The translations under genes were made by a program, and so were the position numbers. This document shows positions 46,789 through 57,424 of a stretch of DNA of 64,000 nt, piece after piece. Source of the stretch: Flavobacteriales bacterium (GTDB lineage Bacteria; Bacteroidota; Bacteroidia; Flavobacteriales_D; Sanyastnellaceae); the NCBI GenBank assembly GCA_002862785.1, contig PKDZ01000037.1:1-64000 (forward strand), written 5' to 3'. The notes beneath the pieces are model-generated. The model was not told the DNA's origin. It made no database searches and saw nothing but the letters and a program-made list of their open reading frames with translations. Numbering within the stretch: the stretch's first letter is position 1; the number at the start of each line of letters is the position of its first letter.

Positions 46789-49680
46789 CTATGAGCGGTC
46801 CAGCATCTGACGCAGGAACGGTGCGGTGGCCCCGTTGCTGTTGGCCACCTCTTCCGGGGTGCCTTGGGCGACGATGGTGCCGCCTCCATGGCCCCCTTCC
46901 GGGCCGATGTCCACGATGTGGTCGGCGTTGCAGGCCACGTCCAACTGATGCTCGATGACAAGGACTGTATTTCCTTGATTAACAAGTCTTTGGAGTACTC
47001 TTAGGAGCATCTCTACATCCTGGAAATGAAGCCCCGTGGTCGGCTCGTCGAGGATGTAGAACGTGTTGCCGGTGTCCTTCCGCGCCAGCTCGGTGGACAG
47101 CTTGACGCGCTGGGCTTCTCCACCAGAGAGGGTGGTGGAAGGCTGGCCCAAGGTGAGATAGCCAAGACCGACATCCCGCAACGTGCTGCACACCCGTTTG
47201 ATCTTGGGGTGGGCGTCGAAGAACTCCAGCGCCTCCTCGATGGTCATGTCGAGCACATCGGAAATCGATTTTCCTCGGTATCGGATTTCCACCGTTTCCC
47301 GGTTGTAGCGCTTGCCTCCGCAGTCCTCGCATTGGACGTGGACGTCCGGCAGGAAGTTCATCTCGATGGTCCGCAGGCCGGCGCCCTTGCACGTCTCGCA
47401 GCGGCCTCCGACCACATTGAAGGAGAACCGCCCGGGCTTGTAGCCGCGAATCTTGGCCTCCGGGAGCTGGGTAAAGAGGTTGCGGATCTCGCTGAAGACG
47501 CCGGTGTAGGTGGCCGGATTGGATCGGGGGGTGCGTCCGATGGGACTTTGGTCGATGGCGATGACCTTGTCCAGATGCTGCAGACCGGTGAGCTTTTTGA
47601 AGGGAAGAGGGCGCTTGGTCTCCTCATAGAAATGGTTGTGCAGCGCGGGGTGGAGCGTCTGGTTGATCAGGGTGCTCTTCCCGCTGCCGCTTACGCCGGT
47701 CACACAGATGAAGGTGCCCAGTGGGAGCCGGAGGTCCACCGATTTCAAATTGTGTCCCGAGGCACCGAGCAGCCCGAGCTTCTTCCGGTTGCCCTTCCGG
47801 CGATTCTCGGGAATGGCAATGCGCCTGCGCCCGTCGAGGAACTCGGCCGTCACGCTGCCTTGGGCGAGGTGGGAGGCAGGAGGCCCTTCGGCCACGACCT
47901 GCCCGCCGTGCTTGCCGGCGCCCGGACCGATGTCGATCAGGTGGTCGGCCTGGCGCATCATGTCTTCGTCGTGCTCCACGACGATGACCGTGTTGCCCAC
48001 GTCCCGCAGGGTCTTGAGGCTGTCGATGAGGCGCTGGTTGTCCCGCTGGTGAAGGCCGATGCTGGGCTCGTCGAGGATGTACAGGACGCCGGTGAGCTTA
48101 GAGCCGATCTGGGTGGCCAGCCGGATGCGTTGGGCTTCTCCGCCGCTGAGTGACCGCGCGGGACGGTCGAGGGTGAGGTAGTCGAGGCCCATGTCGAGCA
48201 GGAAGCCCAGACGGGCATGAATCTCCTGGAGGGGTTCCTTGGCAATCGCCGCCTCCCGTTCTCCCAGCGTGTCGAGCGCACTGCCCGCCCAGACCATGAG
48301 GTCCTTCAGGTCCATGCCCACCACGTCGGGCAGGGTGGCCCCGGCGATTTTGAACTGGTGCGCCGTGGGCTTGAGCCGCGAGCCACCGCAGGAGGGGCAG
48401 GGGCGCTTGTGAAGGAATTTCTGGGCCCACCGCTTCAATGGCGCTCCGGAGCCATCCTTGGCGGTCCGCTCGATGGTCGCGATGACGCCATCGAATCGGA
48501 CGCGGCGTTCTTTGGTGCCAGCTTTGCCCGGCAGGACCACCGGTTGGTCCGCACCGTAGAGGATGCTCGACATCGTGGCCTCATCCACGTCGTCCATGGG
48601 GGTCCGGGCGGAGTGGCCGGCGGCATCCAGCATGGCTTCGACCACCTGCCGTGTCCAGCCGGTCTTCAGGACGCCCAAGGGAGCGAGGCCGCCCTGTCGG
48701 AGGTTCTTGCTCCCGTCCGGAATGATCAGCTCCCGGGACGCTTCCGCCACCTGCCCCAGGCCGTTGCAGGTCGAACAGGCGCCGTAGGGAGAGTTGAACG
48801 AGAACAGGTTGGGCTCGGGTTCCGGGTAACTGATGCCGGTGGTCGGGCACATGAGGGCCCGGGAGAAGTGGCGGGGCACCGCATCGTCCACGGGCAGCAC
48901 CATCATGCTGCCCTTGCCCATGGCCAGCGCAGTCCGCAGGGAGCGCATGACCCTCGCTGCCTCCTCGTTGGCCGGCTTGCCGTCCTCGTCCAGTGCCGGC
49001 GGGTCGGGCACGACGATGCGGTCCACCACGGCCTCGATGTCGTGGACCTTGTAGCGGTCCACCCGGAAGCCGGGTTCGAGTTCCACGACTTCCCCGTCCA
49101 CGCGGGCCCGGAGGTAGCCCTGCTTTTGGATGGTCTCGAACAGCTCGCGGTAATGTCCTTTGCGTCCCCGGACGAGGGGGGAAAGGAGCAGGAGCCGTTC
49201 TCCGGCGTAGTCCTCCACGATGCGGGAGAGAATGCCCTCATCGGTGAACCGCACCATGGGCTCCCCGGTGGCGCTGGAATAGGCCGTGGAGGCCCGGGCG
49301 AAGAGCACGCGCAAAAAATCGAGGAGCTCGGTGACCGTCCCGACCGTGGACCGCGGATTGCGGCTGATGGTCTTTTGCTCAATGGCGATGACCGGGCTCA
49401 GTCCCGTGATGCGCTCCACCTTCGGACGCTCCAGACCGCCCATGAATTGGCGGGCATAGGCGCTGAAGGTTTCGAGGTACCGGCGTTGTCCTTCGGCGTG
49501 CAACGTGTTGAATGCGAGGCTGGATTTCCCGGATCCGCTCACGCCAGTCACCACGACGAGCCGGTCCCGGGGGATGTCCACATCAATGTGCTGCAGGTTG
49601 TTCTCTGCAGCGCGTTGGACCCGGATGGTCCGGTCGTCCTGTAGGGCGAGATAGGCGTCCTGCTCCATGGAGGGGTTCAA
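46789..49680 (-). CDS. uvrA: excinuclease ABC subunit UvrA
   Basis: 963 aa; [25 protein letters not shown], two ABC signature regions ([34 protein letters not shown]), CxxC zinc motifs. Confidence 0.98.
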   Translation of the reverse strand: MNPSMEQDAYLALQDDRTIRVQRAAENNLQHIDVDIPRDRLVVVTGVSGSGKSSLAFNTLHAEGQRRYLETFSAYARQFMGGLERPKVERITGLSPVIAIEQKTISRNPRSTVGTVTELLDFLRVLFARASTAYSSATGEPMVRFTDEGILSRIVEDYAGERLLLLSPLVRGRKGHYRELFETIQKQGYLRARVDGEVVELEPGFRVDRYKVHDIEAVVDRIVVPDPPALDEDGKPANEEAARVMRSLRTALAMGKGSMMVLPVDDAVPRHFSRALMCPTTGISYPEPEPNLFSFNSPYGACSTCNGLGQVAEASRELIIPDGSKNLRQGGLAPLGVLKTGWTRQVVEAMLDAAGHSARTPMDDVDEATMSSILYGADQPVVLPGKAGTKERRVRFDGVIATIERTAKDGSGAPLKRWAQKFLHKRPCPSCGGSRLKPTAHQFKIAGATLPDVVGMDLKDLMVWAGSALDTLGEREAAIAKEPLQEIHARLGFLLDMGLDYLTLDRPARSLSGGEAQRIRLATQIGSKLTGVLYILDEPSIGLHQRDNQRLIDSLKTLRDVGNTVIVVEHDEDMMRQADHLIDIGPGAGKHGGQVVAEGPPASHLAQGSVTAEFLDGRRRIAIPENRRKGNRKKLGLLGASGHNLKSVDLRLPLGTFICVTGVSGSGKSTLINQTLHPALHNHFYEETKRPLPFKKLTGLQHLDKVIAIDQSPIGRTPRSNPATYTGVFSEIRNLFTQLPEAKIRGYKPGRFSFNVVGGRCETCKGAGLRTIEMNFLPDVHVQCEDCGGKRYNRETVEIRYRGKSISDVLDMTIEEALEFFDAHPKIKRVCSTLRDVGLGYLTLGQPSTTLSGGEAQRVKLSTELARKDTGNTFYILDEPTTGLHFQDVEMLLRVLQRLVNQGNTVLVIEHQLDVACNADHIVDIGPEGGHGGGTIVAQGTPEEVANSNGATAPFLRQMLDRS

Positions 49681-49701
49681 CAGGCGGGAGGCGCGCTGGG
49701 T

Positions 49702-51195
49702 TTACTCTGCCTGCGCGGAACTCTCGTGGACGGGCACCGGCGGGGGAATGCGGAAGCCGAGGGCGGCGACCAGGAGGGTCATCAGGGGCGACACATAGTT
49801 GAAGACGCAATACGGGGCAAAGGCGAGGACCCCAACGCCGAGCACGCCGCTCTGGGCAACTCCGCAGGTGTTCCAGGGAATGAGCACGCTGGTCACGGTG
49901 CCGGCATCCTCCAGGGTCCGGCTCAGCAGTTGGGGTGCCACGCCACGCTCAGCATAGGCCTCGCGGAACATGCGGCCTGGGACGACGATGGCGATGTACT
50001 GGTCGGCGGCGATCACATTGAACACCACACTGGAGAAGGCCGTACCGAAGACGAGGGAGAAGGTGCCCCGGACGGCGGAGAGGATGGCGGCGGTGATCCG
50101 CTCGAGGAAGCCTGCGGCCCCCATTACGGCGCCGAACGTAAGGGCGCAGATGATCAGCCAGACGGTATTCAACATGCCGGCCATGCCGCCCGCGGTGAGC
50201 AGGTCGTTGACCACCGGGTTGCCAGTTTCAATGGCCGTGTCGAGCGCGGCGGCGGTCATCAGCGTCGAGAAGGCGGCGCCGAGGTAGGTGTCGCCCAATC
50301 CGAGCGCGGGGCCGATGGCATCCGTCCCCAACGAGCGGATGAGGTCCGGCTGGGCGATGGCGGCGGCCACGGCGCCCCCGAGGACTCCGAGGAAGAGTGC
50401 GGGCACCGGAGCCACCTTCCGCGCGATGAGGACAATGACGCCCACGGGCACGAGGAACAGGGCCCAATGCAGGTTGAAGTGGGTGGCCAGCACGGACTGG
50501 AGTTCAGCGGCTCCACCCAGATCGGCGGGGCCTTCCGCTCCCAAACCCGCGAAAGTGAACACGATGAGGGCAATGAGGATGCTCGGCACCGTGGTCCAGA
50601 GCATGAACCGGATGTGGGTGAAGAGGTCGGTGCCCGCCACGGTGGGAGCGAGGTTGGTCGTGTCCGAAAGCGGGGAGAGCTTGTCGCCGAAGTAGGCGCC
50701 GGAGATGATGGCGCCAGCCGTCCAGCCTTCACTGATGCCGAGGGCCTGTCCGATCCCGATTAGGGCGACACCGACCGTGCCGACGGTGCCCCAGCTGGAT
50801 CCCGTGGCAAGGCTCACCGCGGCGCACAGGATGCAAGCGGCGGGGAGGAAAATGTCTTTGCTGAGGACGTCCAATCCGACGTCAATGAGGGTGGGAATGA
50901 TGCCGGAGACGAGCCAGGTGCCGGCGAGGGCCCCGATCAGGAGCAAGATGAGGATGGCGCCAATGGCATCGCCCAGCGTGTCCTTGATCCGGCCCTCGAA
51001 ATGGGTCCACGATTGGCCTCGGGCCATGCCGAGTGCGACCGTGGCCCCGGAGGCAATCAGCAGGGCCACCTGGTTGCTGCCGTAGCTGCTGTCCTCCCCA
51101 AAGGCGATCACATCCGCCGCCAGCAGCAGAACGAGAAGCGCGATGGGCAGCAGGGCCATCCCGAGGGACGAGGTGGGCGAGGTCGAGGAGGTCAT
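49702..51195 (-). CDS. nhaC: Na+/H+ antiporter NhaC family
   Basis: Multi-TM; ATGSSWGTVGTVGVALIGIG, GAYFGDKLSPLSDTTNLAP. Confidence 0.93.
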   Translation of the reverse strand: MTSSTSPTSSLGMALLPIALLVLLLAADVIAFGEDSSYGSNQVALLIASGATVALGMARGQSWTHFEGRIKDTLGDAIGAILILLLIGALAGTWLVSGIIPTLIDVGLDVLSKDIFLPAACILCAAVSLATGSSWGTVGTVGVALIGIGQALGISEGWTAGAIISGAYFGDKLSPLSDTTNLAPTVAGTDLFTHIRFMLWTTVPSILIALIVFTFAGLGAEGPADLGGAAELQSVLATHFNLHWALFLVPVGVIVLIARKVAPVPALFLGVLGGAVAAAIAQPDLIRSLGTDAIGPALGLGDTYLGAAFSTLMTAAALDTAIETGNPVVNDLLTAGGMAGMLNTVWLIICALTFGAVMGAAGFLERITAAILSAVRGTFSLVFGTAFSSVVFNVIAADQYIAIVVPGRMFREAYAERGVAPQLLSRTLEDAGTVTSVLIPWNTCGVAQSGVLGVGVLAFAPYCVFNYVSPLMTLLVAALGFRIPPPVPVHESSAQAE

Positions 51196-51199
51196 GGCG

Positions 51200-51629
51200 T
51201 CATCGTGTGGGGTTGCCCCGCCGGACGTCGATGGCGAGGGTGGCCGGCGAAATGGCCCTGACACGGGCGCTGTTCCCCAGCCGGTGCTCGATTTCCGCAC
51301 TGAGTTGCTCAGAAGGCACTTCCGTCCGTGGGGTCCGCAGGCCTTCGACGCGGAGCCGGACGGGGTCGCGGTTCGGGCGCCAACGTCCGATGAGATGGTC
51401 CCATGGGGAGAGCACGACCTCGGCCTTGGCCAGTGAATCCAGCAGGTCCGCTTGCAGGCCCGTGCTGGCCTCCACTCCGACCAATTCGATGCCAAAGGTG
51501 TAGGTCACGGTCCGCTCGCCTTCCATGGTCCGCAGCATCCACAGGAAGGCCGAGAGGCCGATGCAGATGAGGAGGGTGCGACCATTGAAGGCCATGACCT
51601 GCTTGCGCAAGGTGCCGAGCAGGCCCATC
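51200..51629 (-). CDS. short YbbR/CdaR-like membrane protein
   Basis: N-terminal TM plus beta-rich domain; position next to yajC as in Bacteroidota. Confidence 0.6.
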
Positions 51630-51956
51630 TCAGGAGCGCTGTTCGATGGCCTCCTGGCTGGCGCCGCCTTCCGAGGAGATGCCCGCCAGATCCACACGGA
51701 GTTCGCCTTTGAGGACTTTCAGCTCGACGTAGCCCATGTCGTGGTTGACCGACATCACCTCGCCATGGATTCCACCGACCGTGACGACCTCATCACCCGC
51801 CGCGATGTTGTCCCGGAACGTGCGGGCTTCCTTCTGCTTCTTGATCTGCGGACGCATGATGAAGAAATAGAAGACGAGCATGGTGCCGACGATGAACACG
51901 AGGGTGCTGCCGCCGCCGGCCGGAGCGGCCTGGGCCAAAATGTGGGAGAGGGTCAT
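51630..51956 (-). CDS. yajC: preprotein translocase subunit YajC
   Basis: FYFFIMRPQIKKQKEARTFRDNIAAGDEVVTVGGIHGEV. Confidence 0.96.
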   Translation of the reverse strand: MTLSHILAQAAPAGGGSTLVFIVGTMLVFYFFIMRPQIKKQKEARTFRDNIAAGDEVVTVGGIHGEVMSVNHDMGYVELKVLKGELRVDLAGISSEGGASQEAIEQRS

Positions 51957-52435
51957 GATTCAGGATCTGGAATTCGGTCCGGACCGAGCACCTGCGCGGT
52001 GAAGCGCAATTCCACGGAGGCGGGAATCGCATTGGTCACCACGGTGGCCGATTCGGACAGGGTTCGTGTGGTTTCGCCTGCTTCAAAGCGGAGCAGGATG
52101 CGGGTGGACTGACCCGGAGCCAGTGGGGAGGCGTCCCAGGGTTCAGCGATGGTACAGCCGCAGCTGGGCAGAACCTGCGTCACGATGAGGGGGGACCCTC
52201 CGGCATTGGTCAGCTCATAGGCGAGCTCGCGGGACTCCCCGGCGGCGACGAGCCCCAAGTCGATGTCCGTCTCGGCCCAGGCCATGTGGGGGGCATCTTG
52301 GGTGCCCTCGGCACCGGGGAGATGGATGAAACTGGCGTCGACTGGATTGCTGGTGGAGCCGGAGCAGCCCATCAGGACGAGGCCCAGGAGGAAGGGAGCC
52401 ACAACGGCGAAGAAAATCCCCGGTGGTCGTCTCAT
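51953..52435 (-). CDS. DUF1573 domain lipoprotein
   Basis: Lipobox LMGC; DLGLVAAGESRELAYELTNAGGSPLIVTQVLPSCGCT. Confidence 0.9.
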   Translation of the reverse strand: MRRPPGIFFAVVAPFLLGLVLMGCSGSTSNPVDASFIHLPGAEGTQDAPHMAWAETDIDLGLVAAGESRELAYELTNAGGSPLIVTQVLPSCGCTIAEPWDASPLAPGQSTRILLRFEAGETTRTLSESATVVTNAIPASVELRFTAQVLGPDRIPDPES

Positions 52436-53376
52436 TCGATGAGGCCCCTTCCGGTCTTGACGATGCGCCCGTCTTCCCGCATGGCGCCGAACAGTTTGTC
52501 CAGCACCCCGTTGACGAAGGCGCCCGACTTTTCCGTGCTGTAGAACTTCGCGAGGTCGATGTACTCGTTCATCGTGACCTTGAGGGGGACGGATTCGAAG
52601 GTCCGTGCTTCGGCCAGGGCCATGCGCAACAGAAGCAGATCCATCGTTGCAATGCGCTCAAGGTCCCAGTTGGAGGCGGCTTCCTCAATGGCCTTGTCGT
52701 GCTCACCGGCGAGGGCCAACGTGCGGCTGAAGAGTTGCTCGAGGAACTCCTTGTCGTCTCCTTCCTCCTTCCACATCTCGCTCAGCAGGAGATCGTCCGA
52801 ATCCTCGGCGATGGTCTTGATGGTCTTCAGCACAATGGAGCTGGCAAGGTCGAGGTCGTCGCTCCACAGAATGCTTTGCTCCTCGAGCCATTCCTGGAGC
52901 GACTCGTCGTTGACCAAATGTTTGCGGAACATCCGGTTCAGGGACTCCCGATCGTGTTGGAATCCCCGCTCCTCGTTTTCCATGTAGGCCGCATACTCCT
53001 CGCTGGCGACGAGGGACTTGAACAGCCGCTTCACCAGGTCCTGCTCATTGGCCCACCCGAGGCTCCGGTTGGCCGCTTCCTTGGCGAGCACCTTGCTCTT
53101 GATCACGACCCGCAGGGGCTTGTTGTTCACGAACTTGGTGTTGGGGTGGAGGTCCTCCCGCGTGGGCTGCTGCTTCATCCTGCCGGCTTCGATGCGCTCG
53201 ATGGCGGCATCCTGCATTTCGGCGATCAGCAGCAGCAGAAGCAAATACAAATCGTACGTCTTCTCCACGGCGCTCATCAGGAGCTTGTGGGCGTCCTCCA
53301 CGGACCCCTCCTTGTCGGAGTGGAGGGCATACAGGGCGTGCAAGACCTTGATGCGGAGCTGGCGGCGGTTGAACAT
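52432..53376 (-). CDS. nusB: transcription antitermination factor NusB
   Basis: MFNRRQLRIKVLHALYAL start; C-terminal DLLLLRMALAEAR...VTMNEYIDLAKFYSTEKSGAFVNGVLDKL. Confidence 0.95.
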   Translation of the reverse strand: MFNRRQLRIKVLHALYALHSDKEGSVEDAHKLLMSAVEKTYDLYLLLLLLIAEMQDAAIERIEAGRMKQQPTREDLHPNTKFVNNKPLRVVIKSKVLAKEAANRSLGWANEQDLVKRLFKSLVASEEYAAYMENEERGFQHDRESLNRMFRKHLVNDESLQEWLEEQSILWSDDLDLASSIVLKTIKTIAEDSDDLLLSEMWKEEGDDKEFLEQLFSRTLALAGEHDKAIEEAASNWDLERIATMDLLLLRMALAEARTFESVPLKVTMNEYIDLAKFYSTEKSGAFVNGVLDKLFGAMREDGRIVKTGRGLIE

Positions 53377-53500
53377 GATACAGGCGAATCGCCTGCAATT
53401 TGATGCAAACCGGTCAGAATTCGGGGGATTCCTTGTGTTTGGAGACCCTAATTTTGAACATGTGCCGGCTTCCTGCGTTGCTTGCAAAACCCCGGTCCCC

Positions 53501-54448
53501 ATGCGCCTGAGTCCATCGTCCTTCCGTTTGCCTTTCGTCCCGGTCTTGGCCCTTTTGCTGATGGCCGGCTGTGAGACGCCCATCGACGTGGAAATCCCCC
53601 TCGCGGAGCCAATGCTTGTGGTGGAGGGGCGAATCGAGACGGGAGCCCCGCCCATCGTCCTGCTCAGCCGTTCCCAGAACTACTTTGATCCGGTGGATGC
53701 CACCCTGCTTGGTTCGCTGTACGAAGGCGGCGGAGAGGTCCGGATCACCGTGGACGGCGAGGCCATTCTTCTGGATGAGGTCTGTGCGGGGGACCTCAGT
53801 CCGACGGAACTCCTGATCGCCTCCGAGCTGCTGGGCTTGCCGGTGGAGGTGCTGATGTTCAGCAATCTGTGCGCCTACACGTCCTTCGGCCTCATCGGGG
53901 AAATCGGAAGCACCTATGCTCTGGAAGCCATCCTCGACGGGGACACGGTGTCGTCCGTTTCCAAGCTCAACCCTCCAGTTCCGCTCGACAGCGTCTGGTT
54001 TGAGGTGCCCGGAACGGCCGATTCGCTCGGCTTCATCCACGCCCTCTTCGAGGATCCGGACTCCTTGGGCAATGCTTACCGTTGGTCCGCGGGCCGACAG
54101 GGAGTGGACCCCGGACTGCTCTACAACTCGGTCTCGACCGTGGAGGATGCCTTCTTCAATGGGTTGTCCTTCGAGTTCAACCAATTCCGACCAATCACGG
54201 CGGAGGATTTCGAGGACGATGCCAATCCCGACGAGATCGGCTTTTACAAGTGGGGCGACACGGTGACGGTCCGGTGGGACCACATCGACCGTGGCGCCTA
54301 TGAAGCCATCCGGAGCATGGAAGAGCAGCTCCAGTCGCAAGGCAGTCCCTTTGCTAATCCAGCGGATGTGGCCACCAACATTGCCGGGGGGCTCGGTCTG
54401 TGGGTGGCGTATTCCCCCTTTGTGGACACGGTGGTCTGCGTTCCCTGA
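53501..54448 (+). CDS. DUF4249 domain lipoprotein
   Basis: Lipobox LLMAGC; EPMLVVEGRIETGAPPIVLLSRSQNYFDP. Confidence 0.85.
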   Translation: MRLSPSSFRLPFVPVLALLLMAGCETPIDVEIPLAEPMLVVEGRIETGAPPIVLLSRSQNYFDPVDATLLGSLYEGGGEVRITVDGEAILLDEVCAGDLSPTELLIASELLGLPVEVLMFSNLCAYTSFGLIGEIGSTYALEAILDGDTVSSVSKLNPPVPLDSVWFEVPGTADSLGFIHALFEDPDSLGNAYRWSAGRQGVDPGLLYNSVSTVEDAFFNGLSFEFNQFRPITAEDFEDDANPDEIGFYKWGDTVTVRWDHIDRGAYEAIRSMEEQLQSQGSPFANPADVATNIAGGLGLWVAYSPFVDTVVCVP

Positions 54449-54473
54449 GTGGGGCGGATTACCTTTCGGGTCC

Positions 54474-55973
54474 ATGCCGCGTTTCTCCTTTATCCTCTTC
54501 GTTTCCTTCCTGTTCCTCGAGGCCTTGAATGGCGCCGTGATGGCCCAACAGGTCGAGCGGGTGGTCCTGTATCGGGATGCCGCCGTTGTGACCTGGAGGG
54601 CCGAGGCCGAGGTGGGTGAGCAGGTCCTCGCCCGCAGTTTCTCTCCGATCGAGGCGTCGCTCGTGACCGTCATGCCAGAGGAGGCGGGTGCCCCATTCGG
54701 GGTGGCCCACGAGCGGGAGTCAGAATGGCCCATGGCGAGTGGGGCGGGGGCCAATGCCGCCCGGGATCGGGTCGATGGCCTGCGGTTGGACGTGGCCCTG
54801 AAGCAGGCCCAGTTGGACATCATTGAAGAAGACCTCGCCATGCTGCGGGCCAACCGTCCGGTTGGCGGCACGAGCGAAAGCCTCTTGGTGGAGGACCTGG
54901 AGGACATGGCGGAGTGGATGCACGACGCCTTCAGGGAGGCCCTGTACCGCAGGGTAGAATTGAGGGAGGAGTTGGCGCTCCTCGAAAAAGAGCACCGCGA
55001 GGCCCTCGCCGTGCTGGGGGAAACCCGGCCGCGGATCGCGTTTGATTGGGTGGTGGAGGTGCCGGAAGGTGTGGGTGGCGACATCCTGACGCAGGTGGTC
55101 GAGACGCACGGCGCCGGTTGGTCTCCGGCCGACCTGGTGGACCTCGCTTCTGACGGAAGCCCCTCCACATGGCATCGCCGAATCGAATACCGCCTGTCCT
55201 TGCCTCATGCGGGAAAGGCGGACCTCCTCTTTGTGGACGAATGGTGGACCCCGAACGGGTCGGCGGACCGGACCCTTCCCCATGCTGTGGCCTCCTATGA
55301 TCAGCCGCGCGGCAAGTCGAAGCGCAGCGGTTCCGGAGCATCGAACGCCGGGTCAGGCGGGATGACGGAGGCGGGGCGCTCCCGGTGCCGTCCGGAGGGC
55401 CCACTCGCTGTGGGGACTGATGCCGGAGGAACAGTGAAGGTGGGAGAATGGACTGCGGTTTTCCGCCGTCAAGCGGACACCCAACCACAGGTGGCTGAGG
55501 TGGTCGACGTTTGGCATTCCGTCTCCTCCTCGGGTCGGTCCGTGGTTCGCGCGGATGGGGTAGATGTGCGGCTCGATGGGGCGCCGCTCGGCCCGCGGAA
55601 CGTGGTCCATGCCGCGGACAGCCTGGTCGTCATGACCGGAGTGGATGAAGCGTGGACGGTGTCGCGGGCGGAAGAAGCCTCCTTGTGCAGTCGATCCAAC
55701 CTCGGCAGCCGCATTCGCCATCAACGGGCCTTCTCCATCTGGGTGACCAATGGCAGTTCGGTGGCGGGAGCGGTCCGGGTGGTCGAGCCGCTTCCCCGGT
55801 CCCGGGAACTGGAGATCGAGTTGAATCCCGAGGAGCTTGACGGGGGCGTGGTGGACGCCGTCAACGAAGCGATCGTGTGGGAACTCCAACTGAAACCGGG
55901 GGAGAGCCGGACGCTGCGCTTTGCCTATGCCGTAGAGCACGATCGGGACGTCCGGGTGTCCGGGTTCAACTGA
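54474..55973 (+). CDS. DUF4139/DUF4140 (mucoidy-inhibitor-like) protein
   Basis: VERVVLYRDAAVVTWRAEAEV N-terminus; coiled-coil; C-terminal NEAIVWELQLKPGESRTLRFAYAVEHDRDVRVSGF. Confidence 0.85.
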   Translation: MPRFSFILFVSFLFLEALNGAVMAQQVERVVLYRDAAVVTWRAEAEVGEQVLARSFSPIEASLVTVMPEEAGAPFGVAHERESEWPMASGAGANAARDRVDGLRLDVALKQAQLDIIEEDLAMLRANRPVGGTSESLLVEDLEDMAEWMHDAFREALYRRVELREELALLEKEHREALAVLGETRPRIAFDWVVEVPEGVGGDILTQVVETHGAGWSPADLVDLASDGSPSTWHRRIEYRLSLPHAGKADLLFVDEWWTPNGSADRTLPHAVASYDQPRGKSKRSGSGASNAGSGGMTEAGRSRCRPEGPLAVGTDAGGTVKVGEWTAVFRRQADTQPQVAEVVDVWHSVSSSGRSVVRADGVDVRLDGAPLGPRNVVHAADSLVVMTGVDEAWTVSRAEEASLCSRSNLGSRIRHQRAFSIWVTNGSSVAGAVRVVEPLPRSRELEIELNPEELDGGVVDAVNEAIVWELQLKPGESRTLRFAYAVEHDRDVRVSGFN

Positions 55974-55982
55974 GGCTCGGCC

Positions 55983-57113
55983 TCATTTCCCGAGGGGCCG
56001 CATCAACGATTGGGCGACCTGTTCCGCCGCACCGGCCGACCCGAGGGCGGCTTGCAATTGTGCATGCTGTTCCTTTTGGGCGCGTTGTCCTTCGGGGGTC
56101 GTGATGGACTGGAGGGTCCGGGCGAGAATCTCGGGCGTGCAGCGTCCCTGGATGCGCTCCGGGACTGCCTCCCGGTCGAGAATCAGGTTGACGAGGCTGA
56201 TGAAGCGGACCCGGCTGAACGCCCGGGCGATGGCATACGTGATGGCGCTCGTGCGGTAGGCCACGACCTGAGGCAATCCGGCCAGGGCTGCCTCCAGCGT
56301 CGCGGTGCCGCTGGTGATCAACCCGATGGCCGCGTGCCGGTACAGTTCGGCGGTGTCGCCGAAGAGAACAGGCAAATCCGTTGCATAGTCCTCCCGGGAG
56401 CGTCCGGGTGCCCCCGCCACCACCGGCACGTGGTCTGGGAAGGAGCGGGCCGCTTTGAGGAAGACCGGGAGCATCCTTCGAATCTCTTGGGGCCGGGAGC
56501 CGGGCAGGAGGGCCAGCAGGGGGCGGTCCGACGGGAGGTTCCGTGCTTCGCGCCACCCGTGCTTGGCGCGCTCGTCCACCGGCGCGATGGGAGGGGCATC
56601 CAGCAGGGGGTGACCGACAAAGTTCACCTCGAGATTGACCCCGGAAAAGGCCGCTTTCTCGAAGGGGAGAATGACACTCAATCGATCCAGGTCCCGCGCC
56701 ATCGCGTGGACGCGTCGGCGTTTCCATGCCCAGACCTGAGGGCCGATGTACATGTCCACGTTGAATCCCTGCTCGCGCGCCCACCGGGCCATTCGGAGGT
56801 TGAAGCCGGGGTAGTCGACGATCAGGATGCGGTCGGGACGGAACGCGAGGATGTCCGCCTTGACCCGCGCCATCAGGGCGCGGATGAAGCCGAGTTTCGC
56901 CACCACCTCGGCGAAGCCCATGATGGCCGTGTTGGACACGTGCTCCACGAGGTCGACGCCTTGAGCCTCCATGGCATCGCCTCCCATGCCGCGGACTTCG
57001 ACCTCGGGCCACTGGTCGCGGATGCGCTCCACGACCCGGGCGGCATGGGCTTCTCCGGAGGCTTCTCCGGTCAGGATGTACAGGCGCTGCGGCCTGGATT
57101 CTGGACTGGCCAT
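55983..57113 (-). CDS. lpxB: lipid-A-disaccharide synthase
   Basis: LTGEASGEAHAARVVERI, IDYPGFNLRMARWA-type motif, GPQVWAWKRRR, LLALLPGSRPQEIRRMLP. Confidence 0.96.
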   Translation of the reverse strand: MASPESRPQRLYILTGEASGEAHAARVVERIRDQWPEVEVRGMGGDAMEAQGVDLVEHVSNTAIMGFAEVVAKLGFIRALMARVKADILAFRPDRILIVDYPGFNLRMARWAREQGFNVDMYIGPQVWAWKRRRVHAMARDLDRLSVILPFEKAAFSGVNLEVNFVGHPLLDAPPIAPVDERAKHGWREARNLPSDRPLLALLPGSRPQEIRRMLPVFLKAARSFPDHVPVVAGAPGRSREDYATDLPVLFGDTAELYRHAAIGLITSGTATLEAALAGLPQVVAYRTSAITYAIARAFSRVRFISLVNLILDREAVPERIQGRCTPEILARTLQSITTPEGQRAQKEQHAQLQAALGSAGAAEQVAQSLMRPLGK

Positions 57114-57424
57114 CAGGGAGCCTCCATTTGGAGCCAGACGATGGCCATGACCAGGGCAATCATGACGAACAGGGTGCCTTTGGCGAAGCGGTCCCACTTC
57201 CGGCCGTAGGCCAGATGGAAAGCGGGCACAATGGCGAGGGTGCACACGCTCAGGATGCGGTCCTTGAAGAGGGGGCTTCCGAGGAAGACCTCCCGATGGA
57301 AATAGCCGAGAGATTCCCCTTGCGCAACACCCCAAAGGAGACCAAGCAGAAGATAGCCGATGCCGGCGGAGAGCAGCCCGGCGGCCGCTCCGATTCCAAA
57401 GGTGTCCCGACGGTCAGCCTGCAT
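57113..57424 (-). CDS. small integral membrane protein between lpxB and surE
   Basis: 103 aa, three hydrophobic segments; stop/start overlap with both neighbours. Confidence 0.75.
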   Translation of the reverse strand: MQADRRDTFGIGAAAGLLSAGIGYLLLGLLWGVAQGESLGYFHREVFLGSPLFKDRILSVCTLAIVPAFHLAYGRKWDRFAKGTLFVMIALVMAIVWLQMEAP

